Origin: Salinicola halophilus
GTDB lineage: Bacteria; Pseudomonadota; Gammaproteobacteria; Pseudomonadales; Halomonadaceae
NCBI RefSeq assembly: GCF_003206155.1
Contig: NZ_PZJV01000002.1
Location: 434,001-498,000 of the forward strand
Length of the DNA: 64,000 bases
Direction: 5' to 3'
Shown here: positions 10,854 to 20,260 of the stretch, in pieces
Numbering within the stretch: the stretch's first letter is position 1
Layout: each line of letters opens with the position of its first letter
Notes under the pieces: generated by a model
What the model saw: the letters and a program-made list of their open reading frames with translations, nothing else
What the model was told of the DNA's origin: nothing
The model's database searches: none
Program-made: the position numbers and the translations under genes

Positions 10854-11297
10854 TCAGTAGCGCGGCGGGGAGGCGGTCTCGGATTCCTCGTTGCGTCGGC
10901 GCACGCCGAAATCTTCCGAGAGCGTTCCTTTGGCGCCGTCGGCATAGTCGCGCGGAACCTGCGGGGCATCGACCTCTTCGTCCTCCGTTTCGCCGCCATG
11001 CAGGCGGCGCTTGAGCTTGAGGTCGTCGACCAGCTTGTCGGCGCCATGGGCGAGATGGTGCTCGAGCTCCTGGCTCTGACGCTGAATGCTACCGGCAAGG
11101 TCAGCGACTTTGGAGAAATGGTCGTTGAGCGCGTCCTTGACCTGATTGAGTTCGAGCTCGGTCTGCGCCAGACGCTGGCGTACCTTCTGGTTGCGAGCGA
11201 CATTGGCGTTGAGCAGGTGATAACAGAGGGCGCCGATGCCGATGCCCGCCAAGAAACAGGCGATCGCCAGAATCCAGTCGATGTTGCTTTCGTTCAC
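10854..11297 (-). CDS. zapG: ZapG/YhcB family protein (DUF1043)
   Basis: Inner-membrane coiled-coil protein of the YhcB/ZapG family, linked in enterobacteria to cell division and the coordination of envelope growth. The 147 residues consist of one N-terminal membrane helix (WILAIACFLAGIGIGALCY, about 8-26), a long heptad-rich helix (about 32-85: RLAQTELELNQVKDALNDHF) and a hydrophilic, acidic C-terminus. The start is a GTG at 11297 with GAGGAG 6 nt upstream. It diverges from zapE, as in other gammaproteobacteria. The 191 bp between its 3' end and the convergent Nif3-like gene hold no further gene. Confidence 0.88.
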   Translation of the reverse strand: MNESNIDWILAIACFLAGIGIGALCYHLLNANVARNQKVRQRLAQTELELNQVKDALNDHFSKVADLAGSIQRQSQELEHHLAHGADKLVDDLKLKRRLHGGETEDEEVDAPQVPRDYADGAKGTLSEDFGVRRRNEESETASPPRY

Positions 11298-11351
11298 AGT
11301 GCGCTCCTCATTGCCGCGTTGGCACGGCCGTTCGCGTGATGGGTACCGCGT

Positions 11352-11382
11352 AGTATATCGACTCGGTCGCTGATCGGGTCAA
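11352..11382 (-). promoter_or_regulatory. Candidate zapG promoter
   Basis: On the minus strand TTGACC (11377-11382) and TATACT (11352-11357) match the sigma-70 consensus at 5/6 bases each. The spacer is 19 bp, longer than ideal, which lowers confidence. It lies about 55 bp upstream of the zapG GTG. Confidence 0.45.
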
Positions 11383-11486
11383 ACCTCGAGGCGACCCCGG
11401 TGCTTCAAAACGCGACCCCGTGCCGCCGGCAGGGCGGTTTCGCGGCGATGGCGCAATCGGTGCGACTATCCCACGCCGAGGCGGCA

Positions 11487-11515
11487 CTGTTAAGCCCGCC
11501 GACGGGCGCTATAAT
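11487..11515 (+). promoter_or_regulatory. Candidate zapE promoter
   Basis: A perfect -10 hexamer TATAAT lies at 11510-11515, 56 bp upstream of the zapE ATG. The -35 at 17 bp spacing (CTGTTA, 11487-11492) is poor, so the call rests on the -10 and its position in the divergent zapG/zapE region. Confidence 0.5.
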
Positions 11516-11571
11516 TTCGCTCCACGTTTTCATTTCGCACTCCACTTTCCGATCCGAGGCACGGCCCTGAT

Positions 11572-12765
11572 ATGAGTCCTTCGAGTTCCGCGACGTCTCA
11601 CTCTCGCTCCCCGACGCCCATGGCGCGCTATCAGGCTGACCTAGAGCGCGAAGGATTCAGTCGCGATGCCGCTCAGGAAAACGCGGTTCAGCATCTTCAG
11701 CGGCTCTTCGACGATCTCGTCAGTACGCCGGCACCGAAGCCCTCCGTCGGCGGTGCGGGCGGAGAGTCGGCCCTGACCAAGGTGGCGGGACTGTTCGGCA
11801 AGCGTGGCAAGAGCGGCAAGAGTGACGATGCGCCGCCGGCCGTGCCCGCTATCACCGGGCTCTACTTCTGGGGCGGGGTAGGGAGGGGCAAGACTTATCT
11901 GGTCGATGTGTTCTTCGAGTCGCTGCCGTTCGAGCGCAAGATGCGCACGCACTTCAACCGCTTCATGCAGCGCGTTCATCGAGAGCTCGAGGCCCACAAG
12001 GGCGAGAAGAATCCGTTGACGCAGATCGCCGCGGAGTTCGCCAGCGAGGCGCGTGTCATCTGCTTCGATGAGTTCTACGTCAAGGACATCACCGACGCGA
12101 TGATCCTTGGCAACCTGATGGAGGCCCTGTTCGCCCAGGGGGTGGTGCTGGTCGCCACCTCCAACATCGTGCCGGACGATCTCTACAAGGACGGCCTGCA
12201 GCGAGCGCGGTTCTTGCCGGCGATCGATCTCCTCAAGCGCCACTGCGAGGTGGTCAACGTCGATTCGGGGGTCGACTACCGGCTGCGCGCGCTCGAGCAG
12301 GTAGAGATCTTTCACTCGCCGCTGGACGAACAGGCCGAGTCGCAGCTGGCGAAGAGCTTTCGCTCGGTGGCCGGTCAGGAAGGCGAGAGTGACGTCACGT
12401 TGACGATCAATCATCGAACGCTCACCGCGCGACGTCAGCACGAAGGTGTCGCATGGTTCGATTTCAAGGTGCTCTGCGACGGCCCGCGCAGTCAGAATGA
12501 CTACATCGAGCTTTCGCGGGAGTTTCACACCGTGCTGGTGTCCAACGTTCCGAAGATGGGCGCGGCCAGCGACGATCAGGCGCGGCGCTTCATCAGCATG
12601 GTCGATGAGTTCTACGACCGCGCCGTGAAGCTGCTGCTCTCCGCTGAGACCGACGTCGAATCGCTCTACGCCGGCGGTAATCTTGGTTTCGAGTTCGAGC
12701 GCACGCTGTCGCGCTTGCAGGAAATGCAGTCTCGAGACTATCTGGCACTGACGCACAAACCCTGA
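11572..12765 (+). CDS. zapE: Cell division ATPase ZapE (AFG1 family)
   Basis: AFG1-type AAA ATPase; in E. coli ZapE associates with the Z ring during constriction and alters FtsZ bundling. The protein has 397 residues. Walker A is GGVGRGKT at 101-108, Walker B is VICFDEF near 163-169, and TSNIVPDDLY is the sensor-like segment. There is a low-complexity Gly/Lys-rich insertion (about 58-88: VGGAGGESAL, GKRGKSGKSDD) before the ATPase core, somewhat longer than in E. coli. No strong Shine-Dalgarno precedes the ATG at 11572; an in-frame ATG at residue 17 is an alternative. Confidence 0.94.
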   Translation: MSPSSSATSHSRSPTPMARYQADLEREGFSRDAAQENAVQHLQRLFDDLVSTPAPKPSVGGAGGESALTKVAGLFGKRGKSGKSDDAPPAVPAITGLYFWGGVGRGKTYLVDVFFESLPFERKMRTHFNRFMQRVHRELEAHKGEKNPLTQIAAEFASEARVICFDEFYVKDITDAMILGNLMEALFAQGVVLVATSNIVPDDLYKDGLQRARFLPAIDLLKRHCEVVNVDSGVDYRLRALEQVEIFHSPLDEQAESQLAKSFRSVAGQEGESDVTLTINHRTLTARRQHEGVAWFDFKVLCDGPRSQNDYIELSREFHTVLVSNVPKMGAASDDQARRFISMVDEFYDRAVKLLLSAETDVESLYAGGNLGFEFERTLSRLQEMQSRDYLALTHKP

Positions 12766-12820
12766 CGGCGAGCCGGCTGTCGAAGGGCGCGCATCACTTG
12801 GACGGCGGGCGACGAATCTC

Positions 12821-12849
12821 TTTATTGGCAATCAGCGCTCGTGTACAAT
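12821..12849 (+). promoter_or_regulatory. Candidate rplM-rpsI promoter
   Basis: TACAAT at 12844-12849 is a good -10. TTTATT at 12821-12826 is a weak -35 at 17 bp; TTGGCA at 12825-12830 is better but only 13 bp away. The resulting mRNA leader of about 170 nt before rplM is long enough for L13 autoregulation as known in E. coli, but I could not fold it reliably by eye. Confidence 0.5.
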
Positions 12850-13028
12850 GCGCGCTCTTCGTTACGTTGCCCCTGGGCTCAGGCCTACGGCGAAGAGGGT
12901 CTCGAGCCGTTGCGCCGAGGCTCGCGGTCTCTTCTCGAGTTGAAGCGATCGCCTTCGGGTAACCCAAGAAAAATAGGGATGGCTAGAGGTGCGCCTCAGC
13001 CCAAACACGCTTATCTGGTGAAACACTC

Positions 13029-13457
13029 ATGAAGACGTTTAGTGCCAAGCCGCAGACCGTGCAGCGCGACTGGTATGTCGTCGATGCAGCGGGCAAGACG
13101 CTCGGTCGTCTGTCGACGGAAATCGCTCGCCGCCTGCGTGGCAAGCACAAGCCGGAATACACCCCGCACGTCGACACCGGCGATTACATCGTCGTGGTCA
13201 ACGCCGAGAAGGTGAAAGTGACCGGCAACAAGGCGCAAGCCAAGAACTACTATCGTCATACCGGTTATCCGGGTGGCCTGCGCTCCATGTCGTTCGAGAA
13301 GCTGATCGATCACGCCCCCGAGCGCGTCATCGAATCCGCCGTCAAGGGCATGCTGCCCAAAGGGCCGCTGGGTCGTGCCATGTACGCCAAGCTCAAGGTG
13401 TACGCCGGTACCGAACATCCCCACGCCGCGCAGCAGCCGCAAGAACTGAACATCTGA
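13029..13457 (+). CDS. rplM: 50S ribosomal protein L13
   Basis: Structural protein of the large ribosomal subunit and an early assembly protein. It has 142 residues, the standard bacterial length. Family landmarks: [19 protein letters not shown] near the start, [18 protein letters not shown], and [15 protein letters not shown]. It is followed 12 bp later by rpsI, the universal pair. In E. coli L13 represses its own operon through the mRNA leader; the same is possible here. Confidence 0.98.
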   Translation: MKTFSAKPQTVQRDWYVVDAAGKTLGRLSTEIARRLRGKHKPEYTPHVDTGDYIVVVNAEKVKVTGNKAQAKNYYRHTGYPGGLRSMSFEKLIDHAPERVIESAVKGMLPKGPLGRAMYAKLKVYAGTEHPHAAQQPQELNI

Positions 13458-13469
13458 GGGTAGACCACC

Positions 13470-13859
13470 ATGGCACAACAGTATTACGGCACCGGACGTC
13501 GCAAGACCTCCACCGCTCGCGTGTTCCTCAAGCCGGGCACCGGCAAGATCACCGTCAACGATCGTGAACTCGGCGATTTCTTCGGCCGTGTCACCGCGCA
13601 GATGGTTGTTCGCCAGCCGCTCGAGCTGACCGAAACGACCGGCCAGTTCGACGCCTTCATCACCGTCAAGGGTGGCGGCGGTTCCGCGCAAGCGGGCGCC
13701 ATTCGTCACGGCATTACGCGTGCCCTGATGGAGTACAACGAAGAGCTTCGCAAGCCGCTTCGCGCCGCTGGCTACGTGACGCGTGACGCTCGCGAAGTCG
13801 AGCGTAAGAAGGTCGGTCTTCGCAAGGCGCGTCGTCGTCCGCAGTTCTCCAAGCGCTGA
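13470..13859 (+). CDS. rpsI: 30S ribosomal protein S9
   Basis: Small-subunit ribosomal protein whose C-terminal tail reaches the decoding-site tRNA. The 129 residues start [20 protein letters not shown] and end in the conserved RRPQFSKR. It is co-transcribed with rplM and followed by a strong terminator. In Pseudomonas the cytochrome bc1 genes petABC lie between rpsI and sspA; they are absent here. Confidence 0.98.
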   Translation: MAQQYYGTGRRKTSTARVFLKPGTGKITVNDRELGDFFGRVTAQMVVRQPLELTETTGQFDAFITVKGGGGSAQAGAIRHGITRALMEYNEELRKPLRAAGYVTRDAREVERKKVGLRKARRRPQFSKR

Positions 13860-13887
13860 TTCTTCGGAATCGCTCTTCGCGCTCGAC

Positions 13888-13914
13888 GCCCGGCTGTTAC
13901 AGCCGGGCGTTTTG
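13888..13914 (+). terminator. Rho-independent terminator after rpsI
   Basis: Perfect 10-bp GC-rich stem CGCCCGGCTG / CAGCCGGGCG (13888-13897 and 13901-13910) with a TTA loop, followed by TTTT. It lies 29 bp after the rpsI stop. Confidence 0.9.
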
Positions 13915-14016
13915 TCGTTTGACGTCAGGCCCTGTGCGTCCGCTTCCCGGTCGCTCGCCGTGGCCAACAGCGTGTCGTGTTATCATGCGCAGCTCAATTA
14001 ATGCGAGGAAAGTTTC

Positions 14017-14643
14017 ATGGGTGTAGTGGCCAAGCGATCGTCGATGACCTTCTATTCCGGCAGCGATGACCATTTCAGTCACCGCGTGAGAATCGTGCTG
14101 GCCGAGAAGGGCGTGGCCGTCGATATCCTCGATGTCTCGGCGGAAGAGCACAATGCTGAGCTGGCCGACCTGAATCCGTACAACAGCGTACCGACACTGC
14201 TCGATCGCGATCTGGTGCTCTACGAGTCCAAGGTCATGATGGAGTATCTGGACGAACGTTTCCCGCATCCGCCGCTGCTGCCTGTCTACCCGGTCGCTCG
14301 CGCCCAGAGCCGTCTCTGGATGCATCGCATCGAGCGCGAATGGTGTCCGCTGGTCGAGCAGATTCAGCGCGGTCCCAAGAAAGAGTCCGAGAAGGCGCGC
14401 AAGGAACTGCGCGAGAGCCTGACCGGTATTTCCCCGATTTTCGAAGACATGCCCTATTTCATGAGCGATGAATTCACGCTCGTGGACTGCTGTATCGCCC
14501 CGATTCTCTGGCGCCTGCCGGCGCTCGGCGTCGAACTGCCCGAGAAGCAGGTCAAGCCGCTGATGGACTACATGGAGCGCGTCTTCGCGCGTGACACCTT
14601 CAAGGTGGCACTGTCCGAGTCCGAACGTGAGATGCGTAGCTGA
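14017..14643 (+). CDS. sspA: Stringent starvation protein A
   Basis: GST-fold protein that binds RNA polymerase and acts as a transcription regulator in stationary phase and stress; it has no glutathione transferase activity in E. coli. The 208 residues show a thioredoxin-like N-terminal half ([37 protein letters not shown]) and a helical C-terminal half ending [14 protein letters not shown]. It sits upstream of sspB by 36 bp, and the pair is normally an operon. Confidence 0.96.
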   Translation: MGVVAKRSSMTFYSGSDDHFSHRVRIVLAEKGVAVDILDVSAEEHNAELADLNPYNSVPTLLDRDLVLYESKVMMEYLDERFPHPPLLPVYPVARAQSRLWMHRIEREWCPLVEQIQRGPKKESEKARKELRESLTGISPIFEDMPYFMSDEFTLVDCCIAPILWRLPALGVELPEKQVKPLMDYMERVFARDTFKVALSESEREMRS

Positions 14644-14679
14644 TCGGCATTCTTCGCTAGCCGCTCGAAAGGAGATCCC

Positions 14680-15171
14680 ATGCTGACGAGCCGTCCCTAC
14701 CTGGCCCGAGCCCTGTACGAATGGTTGCTCGACAATGACCAGACACCCTACATCGTCGTCGATGCCGGCAAGCCAGGCGTGCGCGTACCTCAGCAGTTCG
14801 TCCAGAACGGGCAGATCGTGCTTAACGTTGCGCCTGCTGCGGTTCGGGATCTGTCGATCGACAATGCGGCCGTGACGTTCGGCGCCCGCTTCAGCGGTCA
14901 ACCGATGCAAGTGATCGTACCGACGGATGCGCTGATTGCGATCTACGCCCGCGAAAACGGTGTCGGCATGGTGTTCGGGCAGGAGCCCGTCATGCCTGAC
15001 CACGCGAGTGAAGCGGATGCGGAGCTCGAAGAGGAAGGGCAGGAGCGGCCGACACTCGAGAGCATCGAACGACGCAGTGACGCGCCTGCAGACGACAAGC
15101 CGGACGCCGACAGTGATGATACTGACGGCAAGCCGGATCGAGGCAAACCCTCGCTGCGTATCGTCAAGTAA
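14680..15171 (+). CDS. sspB: ClpXP protease specificity-enhancing factor SspB
   Basis: Adaptor that tethers ssrA-tagged proteins to ClpXP. The 163 residues consist of an N-terminal substrate-binding domain (SRPYLARALYEWLLDN, TPYIVVDA, RFSGQPMQVIVPTDALIAIYARENG) and a long acidic, flexible linker from about 105. It ends in the ClpX-docking motif KPSLRIVK. AAAGGAG at 14668-14674 is a near-perfect ribosome binding site. The gene ends in a bidirectional terminator shared with dolP. Confidence 0.96.
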   Translation: MLTSRPYLARALYEWLLDNDQTPYIVVDAGKPGVRVPQQFVQNGQIVLNVAPAAVRDLSIDNAAVTFGARFSGQPMQVIVPTDALIAIYARENGVGMVFGQEPVMPDHASEADAELEEEGQERPTLESIERRSDAPADDKPDADSDDTDGKPDRGKPSLRIVK

Positions 15172-15231
15172 GCGCTCGAGAACGCGAGTCGGATAGGTCC
15201 CTTACGCGGCCGGACTCGATGTCACGACGAC

Positions 15232-15268
15232 AAAAAAACCACCCCGGTGACCCGGCGGTGGTTTTTTT
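15232..15268. terminator. Bidirectional terminator between sspB and dolP
   Basis: A hairpin with outer stem AAAAAAACCACC / GGTGG-TTTTTTT around an inner CCGG/CCGG stem (15232-15268). The A-run on one side and T-run on the other let it terminate transcription from both converging genes. Confidence 0.9.
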
Positions 15269-15291
15269 GTGTCCGTCTGGGGGCGTCTGGC

Positions 15292-15846
15292 TCAGTCGAG
15301 GTATTCGAAGACCTTGACGATGCGCTGGACTCCACCGACTCCGGAGGCGGCAGCCACGACTTCGCTGGCCTGTGCCTGAGACACCATGCCCATGAGATAG
15401 ACGGTGCCATTTTCCGTGATCACACGAATGAGATTGGCGTCGACCTGATCGTTGGCAACGAGATTGGCCTTGATGCGTCCCGTGATCCAGGTGTCGTTCA
15501 TGCGCTGACTGATCGGCGTGTTGGCGGAAACCATCAGTTCGTTGTGAATCTGGCGCACGCTGCGAACGTTGCGCGCAATCTCCCCGGCCTTCTGCTTGAG
15601 CTCGTCGCTGGGCACTTGGCCCGTGAGCAGGACGTTGCTGTTGTAGCTGTCGACGTTGACGTGAGTGTCGCCGAAGCGCGCGTCGGTTGCCTCGAGGCTA
15701 TCGAAGATCTTGCTCTGAATGGTGCTGTCTTCGACTTCGGCGCCCGGCGTGCGCTCGTTGTAGTTCTCCTTCGGTCCTTCGCTGGCGCAACCGCCGAGAG
15801 AGAGCAGGGCGACGAGGCAGGAGGAGACGATCAGGGTCTTTTTCAT
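15292..15846 (-). CDS. dolP: BON-domain outer-membrane lipoprotein DolP (YraP)
   Basis: Outer-membrane lipoprotein with two BON domains; in E. coli DolP binds anionic phospholipid at division sites and supports envelope integrity. The 184-residue precursor has a type II signal peptide with lipobox LGGC (Cys20), followed by BON1 (about 46-110, QSKIFDSLEATD) and BON2 (about 118-184, WITGRIKANLVAND, ending VVKVFEYLD). It is the last gene of the minus-strand lpoA-yraN-diaA-dolP series, 5 bp after diaA. Confidence 0.94.
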   Translation of the reverse strand: MKKTLIVSSCLVALLSLGGCASEGPKENYNERTPGAEVEDSTIQSKIFDSLEATDARFGDTHVNVDSYNSNVLLTGQVPSDELKQKAGEIARNVRSVRQIHNELMVSANTPISQRMNDTWITGRIKANLVANDQVDANLIRVITENGTVYLMGMVSQAQASEVVAAASGVGGVQRIVKVFEYLD

Positions 15847-15851
15847 GAGGC

Positions 15852-16463
<612 letters not shown>

Positions 16464-16829
16464 TCAATATGCGTCGAAGGCGGCCTGAATCCATTCGAAT
16501 TCCAGCGCGGGCGCCTGGCCCGTCACGCCGACGACATCGAAGCGGCACGGGCATGATAGCCGCTGCGTCTGAAGATAAAAACGCGCCGCCTTGACGATGC
16601 GGCGCTGCTTGGCGGGTGTGACGGTCTCCAGCGGATGGCCGTAGCGGGTGTCGCGACGATGGCGTACCTCGACGAAGACCAGGGTCTGGCCGTGCCACAG
16701 GATCAGGTCGATTTCGCCGCCCTTGGCATGCTGGTTGCTGGCAACGAGCGTCAGGCCGCGCTCGGTGAGCCAGTGCGCCACTTGCTGCTCGACCTGTTCG
16801 CCGCGAAAGCGGGGATCAGAGCGAGGCAT
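16464..16829 (-). CDS. yraN: UPF0102 (YraN-like) nuclease-fold protein
   Basis: Small endonuclease-fold (restriction-endonuclease-like) protein of unknown function. From the ATG at 16829 it has 121 residues, the family size; the longer ORF to 16916 lies inside lpoA and adds no conserved sequence. The RFRGEQVEQQVAHWL start, GGEIDLIL (catalytic-type Glu/Asp) and VFVEVRHR (E-x-R) motifs are intact. It overlaps the end of lpoA by 14 bp. Confidence 0.92.
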   Translation of the reverse strand: MPRSDPRFRGEQVEQQVAHWLTERGLTLVASNQHAKGGEIDLILWHGQTLVFVEVRHRRDTRYGHPLETVTPAKQRRIVKAARFYLQTQRLSCPCRFDVVGVTGQAPALEFEWIQAAFDAY

Positions 16830-18705
16830 CGCCGTTGAAACTCTCGTCGTCGAGGCCGTTGAGCGGCTGTCCGGAGGGTGGCACGGCGCCACTGGGCTGT
16901 TCGCCATCGCCGCCACCTCGGTTTCCGGTATCGAGAACCGGGCCGGGCGTCAGCGCCGGGTTGGGGGCTGTCAGCAGCGGCTGAGGCGCCCCGGATTGGA
17001 ATACCGCCCAGGGTAGCGTCCGTCGGATCCGACCATCGTCCTGCGCTTCCAGGTTGCCCGTCGCGCCGAACAGCTGAGTGTTGGGCAGGGCGCGGAAGAC
17101 CGGCAGGCGCCGCGCCAGCTCGAACGCGTCGACGCCCATGGCATTGAGCTTGAGCAGGCCGGGATCGCCGTCGCTCGACAGGCGGCGATAGGTCGATACG
17201 AAGGGCAGGGCATCGGTTCCGCCGACGGCGGCATCCGGAATCATCCAGGGGACATCCACGAACTGAACGTCGTCGAGGTCGTGATCGGCGCGGGGCTGTG
17301 GCGAGCCCTCGTAGAGGTGCGACGTCGCATAGATCGGCAGCGTGCTGGCGTAATAGAAGTCGAGCGTCGGTGGTATCTGGCGGGCATAGCTCGGCAGTGC
17401 TAGCAAGAAGAGCATGTCCATGTCGGTGCGCTTGCCGTCGAGAAGGTTGCGCACCGCGCTGGCAACGGAGCCGGAGGGGTCATAGCTCACGACCGAGGCG
17501 ATCTGGCCGCCTTCGTTCTCCCAGCGCTGTCGAAACGCCGCGAGAATCCGCGAGCCCCACTCGTTGCTCGGCACCATCACGCCGGCGCGACGTCGTCCGT
17601 CCTGATAGGCGCGCTGAGCGACCTGACGCGCCTCATCTTCGGCGGAAAGGCCGTACTGGAACAGATCGCTTGCCTGATTGCGCGGGTGCTCGCCATAGTT
17701 GAGCGCCAGCGTCGGGAGCGGCACGCTGTCGCGTGTCTCCAGCTCACTGACGGTGTCCTTGTCGAGGGGGCCGAGCACTGCCTGTGCCCCGTTCATGGTC
17801 GCCTGTGCGTAGAGCGCATCGATGTTCTGCTGGCTCGAGTCGACGAAAGTCAGGGCCGGGACGCTCTCGCCCTGGGTGCGAGCGTCACTGGCGCGAGCCT
17901 CGATACCCTGGCGAATGGCCGAGGCGATATTGGCAAGCGGTCCGCTCTCCGGCAGCAGCACGGTAACGCGCTCCACTTCCTGGCCTTCCAGCTGGCGAAG
18001 CGCGTTGAGATCCTTCGGCAGGCGGCGATTGGCAGGGTGGTCAGGATAGCGGCTGCTCCATTGGCCCAGCCGATCGAACAGGCTGCCGACATCGCCGCCG
18101 CTGGCGCGGTAGAGTCGGGCCAGTTCGACCCAGCCCTGGGTGAGGGGGTCGCTGCCGGACGCGGCCAGGGTGTCGAGAGCGGTAGGGCTGAGCTGAGACA
18201 GCGGTGCCCAGATATCGTCGGTCAGCTCATAGGGGGCGTCATTGCGCTGCAGTTGGATCAGCAGCTCCGCGGAGGCCTCGGGCTCGTTGATCAGGTTGAG
18301 AGCGATGCCGCGGCGATAGCGCAGGGTCTGCGCATCGCGGTCGGCAATCTCGATGCCGCTATCCAGGATGTCGGTGGCGCGGACGGTATTCCAGCCGTCT
18401 TTCTCGGCAAGGCCCGCGTCCGACAGCACCATGGCCCAGCGTACCCGCTCGGCGGGGGCGAGCGACTGCGGATCGATCTGGCTGGCGATGGCCAGTGCCT
18501 GCGCCGAATCGCCTTGGCGTGCTAGGATGTCGGCCGCTTCGAGCCGGGTCGAGGCCGCCTCCCCGCCGCTCTGCTGGTTCGCCTGCTCGAGCAGTGTCTG
18601 CGCATCCGGGCCACTGCTGCCCGGCATCATGCTTTGCCCCGCACAGCCGGCCAGCGCCAGCGTCGCCATCAATGGCAGAAGAAATCGCCGCAGCGAATAA
18701 CCCAT
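16816..18705 (-). CDS. lpoA: Penicillin-binding protein activator LpoA (LppC family)
   Basis: Outer-membrane lipoprotein that reaches through the periplasm to stimulate the class A penicillin-binding protein PBP1a. I start it at the ATG at 18705, preceded by AAGGGA and opening directly into a lipoprotein signal peptide (MGYSLRRFLLPLMATLALAG, then Cys). The ORF stays open 52 codons further upstream, but those carry no signal. Length is 629 residues. The N-terminal half is TPR-like and helical (DAQTLLEQANQQ onwards). The C-terminal half is a periplasmic-binding-protein fold (VTVLLPESGPLANIASAIRQG). The C-terminus is Pro/Gly/Asp-rich. Confidence 0.93.
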   Translation of the reverse strand: MGYSLRRFLLPLMATLALAGCAGQSMMPGSSGPDAQTLLEQANQQSGGEAASTRLEAADILARQGDSAQALAIASQIDPQSLAPAERVRWAMVLSDAGLAEKDGWNTVRATDILDSGIEIADRDAQTLRYRRGIALNLINEPEASAELLIQLQRNDAPYELTDDIWAPLSQLSPTALDTLAASGSDPLTQGWVELARLYRASGGDVGSLFDRLGQWSSRYPDHPANRRLPKDLNALRQLEGQEVERVTVLLPESGPLANIASAIRQGIEARASDARTQGESVPALTFVDSSQQNIDALYAQATMNGAQAVLGPLDKDTVSELETRDSVPLPTLALNYGEHPRNQASDLFQYGLSAEDEARQVAQRAYQDGRRRAGVMVPSNEWGSRILAAFRQRWENEGGQIASVVSYDPSGSVASAVRNLLDGKRTDMDMLFLLALPSYARQIPPTLDFYYASTLPIYATSHLYEGSPQPRADHDLDDVQFVDVPWMIPDAAVGGTDALPFVSTYRRLSSDGDPGLLKLNAMGVDAFELARRLPVFRALPNTQLFGATGNLEAQDDGRIRRTLPWAVFQSGAPQPLLTAPNPALTPGPVLDTGNRGGGDGEQPSGAVPPSGQPLNGLDDESFNGDASL

Positions 18706-18907
18706 AGTGTCTGTCCCTTTACCTGTACGAGGCGCGCCTTTCGCAACGCGACGTCGCGATCGCTGCCGTCGAGCCGGCGTGAAGGCGGCTCGAACCCGTG
18801 TCCCTGTGGCGTCGACGCTCGAAGCGTGACGTCGAGTGAGTCGCCATGACGCCCGGCGCACGGGCGCTCGCGACCCAGTTATCGCCTATCAACCCGGATG
18901 GTATCGA
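18706..18907. other. Divergent intergenic region lpoA/rsmI
   Basis: 202 bp between lpoA (minus) and rsmI (plus). Reading frames from each gene extend into it, but signal-peptide position and conserved starts argue that it is non-coding. No clear promoter hexamers or hairpins. Confidence 0.35.
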
Positions 18908-19771
18908 ATGAGCGAGAGAAAAGAAGGCGTATTGTACGTGGTCGCCACGCCGATTGGGAATCTCGAGGACATGAGCGCACGCGCAGCGCGAACCCTCGCC
19001 GAGGTGGACGCGATCGCCGCCGAAGATACCCGGCATACCCAGCGGCTGCTGAAGCACCTGGGGGTCGAGCGACCGCTGCTCTCGCTGCACGAGCACAACG
19101 AGGCGGGGCGAGTGGATCAGCTTCGCGCGCGGTTGCTCGCCGGGGAGAGTCTGGCACTGGTCAGCGATGCCGGTACGCCACTGATCTCCGACCCCGGCTT
19201 CGTGCTGGTGCGCGAGCTGCGCCGGGCAGGCTGCCGTGTGGTGCCGATCCCCGGCCCCTGTGCGCTGGTCGCCGCGCTGAGCGTGGCCGGTCTGCCTACC
19301 GACCGCTTCACCTTCGAAGGATTCTTGCCGGCGAAGTCCGCAGCGCGCCGGCGCCAGCTGGAAGCGGGTGCGAGCCGCGAGGAGACGCGCGTGTTCTATG
19401 AGTCGCCGCACCGGATTCGCGATCTCCTCGAGGATGTCGCCACCACCCTCGGCGAGCGGCGCGTGGTGCTTGCCCGCGAGCTCACCAAGACGTTCGAGAC
19501 GCTGCTCGACGGCAGCGCCGCGTCGCTGCTCGAGACCATCGCCGAGGACAGCGATCAGGCGCGCGGGGAGTTCGTGGTGATGCTCGCCGGCGCGCCCGCC
19601 GCCGATACCGCCGTCGACGACGCCGAAGGCGAAGCGCTGCTGCAGGCGCTCCTGGCGGAGGGCGTCGGCGTGAAGAGTGCGGCCGGGGTGGCCACGCGAC
19701 TGCTGGGCGGCCGGCGCAAGCAGTGGTATCAGCTGGCGCTGACGCTCAAGGATGCACCGGGCGAGGGGTGA
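18908..19771 (+). CDS. rsmI: 16S rRNA 2'-O-ribose C1402 methyltransferase RsmI
   Basis: SAM-dependent enzyme that 2'-O-methylates C1402 in the ribosomal P site together with RsmH, which is encoded just downstream. From the ATG at 18908 it has 287 residues, matching the family; a GTG at 18836 would add 24 non-conserved residues. Motifs: LYVVATPIGNLEDMS near the start, AAEDTRHTQRLL, LVSDAGTPLISDPG and PIPGPCALVAALSVAGL. It diverges from lpoA and precedes rnpB. Confidence 0.95.
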   Translation: MSERKEGVLYVVATPIGNLEDMSARAARTLAEVDAIAAEDTRHTQRLLKHLGVERPLLSLHEHNEAGRVDQLRARLLAGESLALVSDAGTPLISDPGFVLVRELRRAGCRVVPIPGPCALVAALSVAGLPTDRFTFEGFLPAKSAARRRQLEAGASREETRVFYESPHRIRDLLEDVATTLGERRVVLARELTKTFETLLDGSAASLLETIAEDSDQARGEFVVMLAGAPAADTAVDDAEGEALLQALLAEGVGVKSAAGVATRLLGGRRKQWYQLALTLKDAPGEG

Positions 19772-19840
19772 GGTTAGTGGCTGTTCGAGTGTCGGTGTCC
19801 GGCGACGCACGCCACGGCTCGATGCCGCGTCACTGCGGCC

Positions 19841-19869
19841 TTGAGAGGGGGGCGGGGGGCTGGTACTCT
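19841..19869 (+). promoter_or_regulatory. Candidate rnpB promoter
   Basis: TTGAGA (19841-19846, 5/6 match) and TACTCT (19864-19869, weak) are separated by 17 bp. The expected start falls around 19876-19879, exactly where the RNase P RNA begins. Confidence 0.6.
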
Positions 19870-19878
19870 TGCGCGCTT

Positions 19879-20227
<349 letters not shown>

Positions 20228-20260
20228 TCCTGTTCTATCGCCAACGCGACCGAGACCTCC

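Noticed and set aside
12841-13032. 63-codon ORF before rplM
   Set aside because: It starts at the -10 element of the rplM promoter and has no ribosome binding site; better explained as leader.
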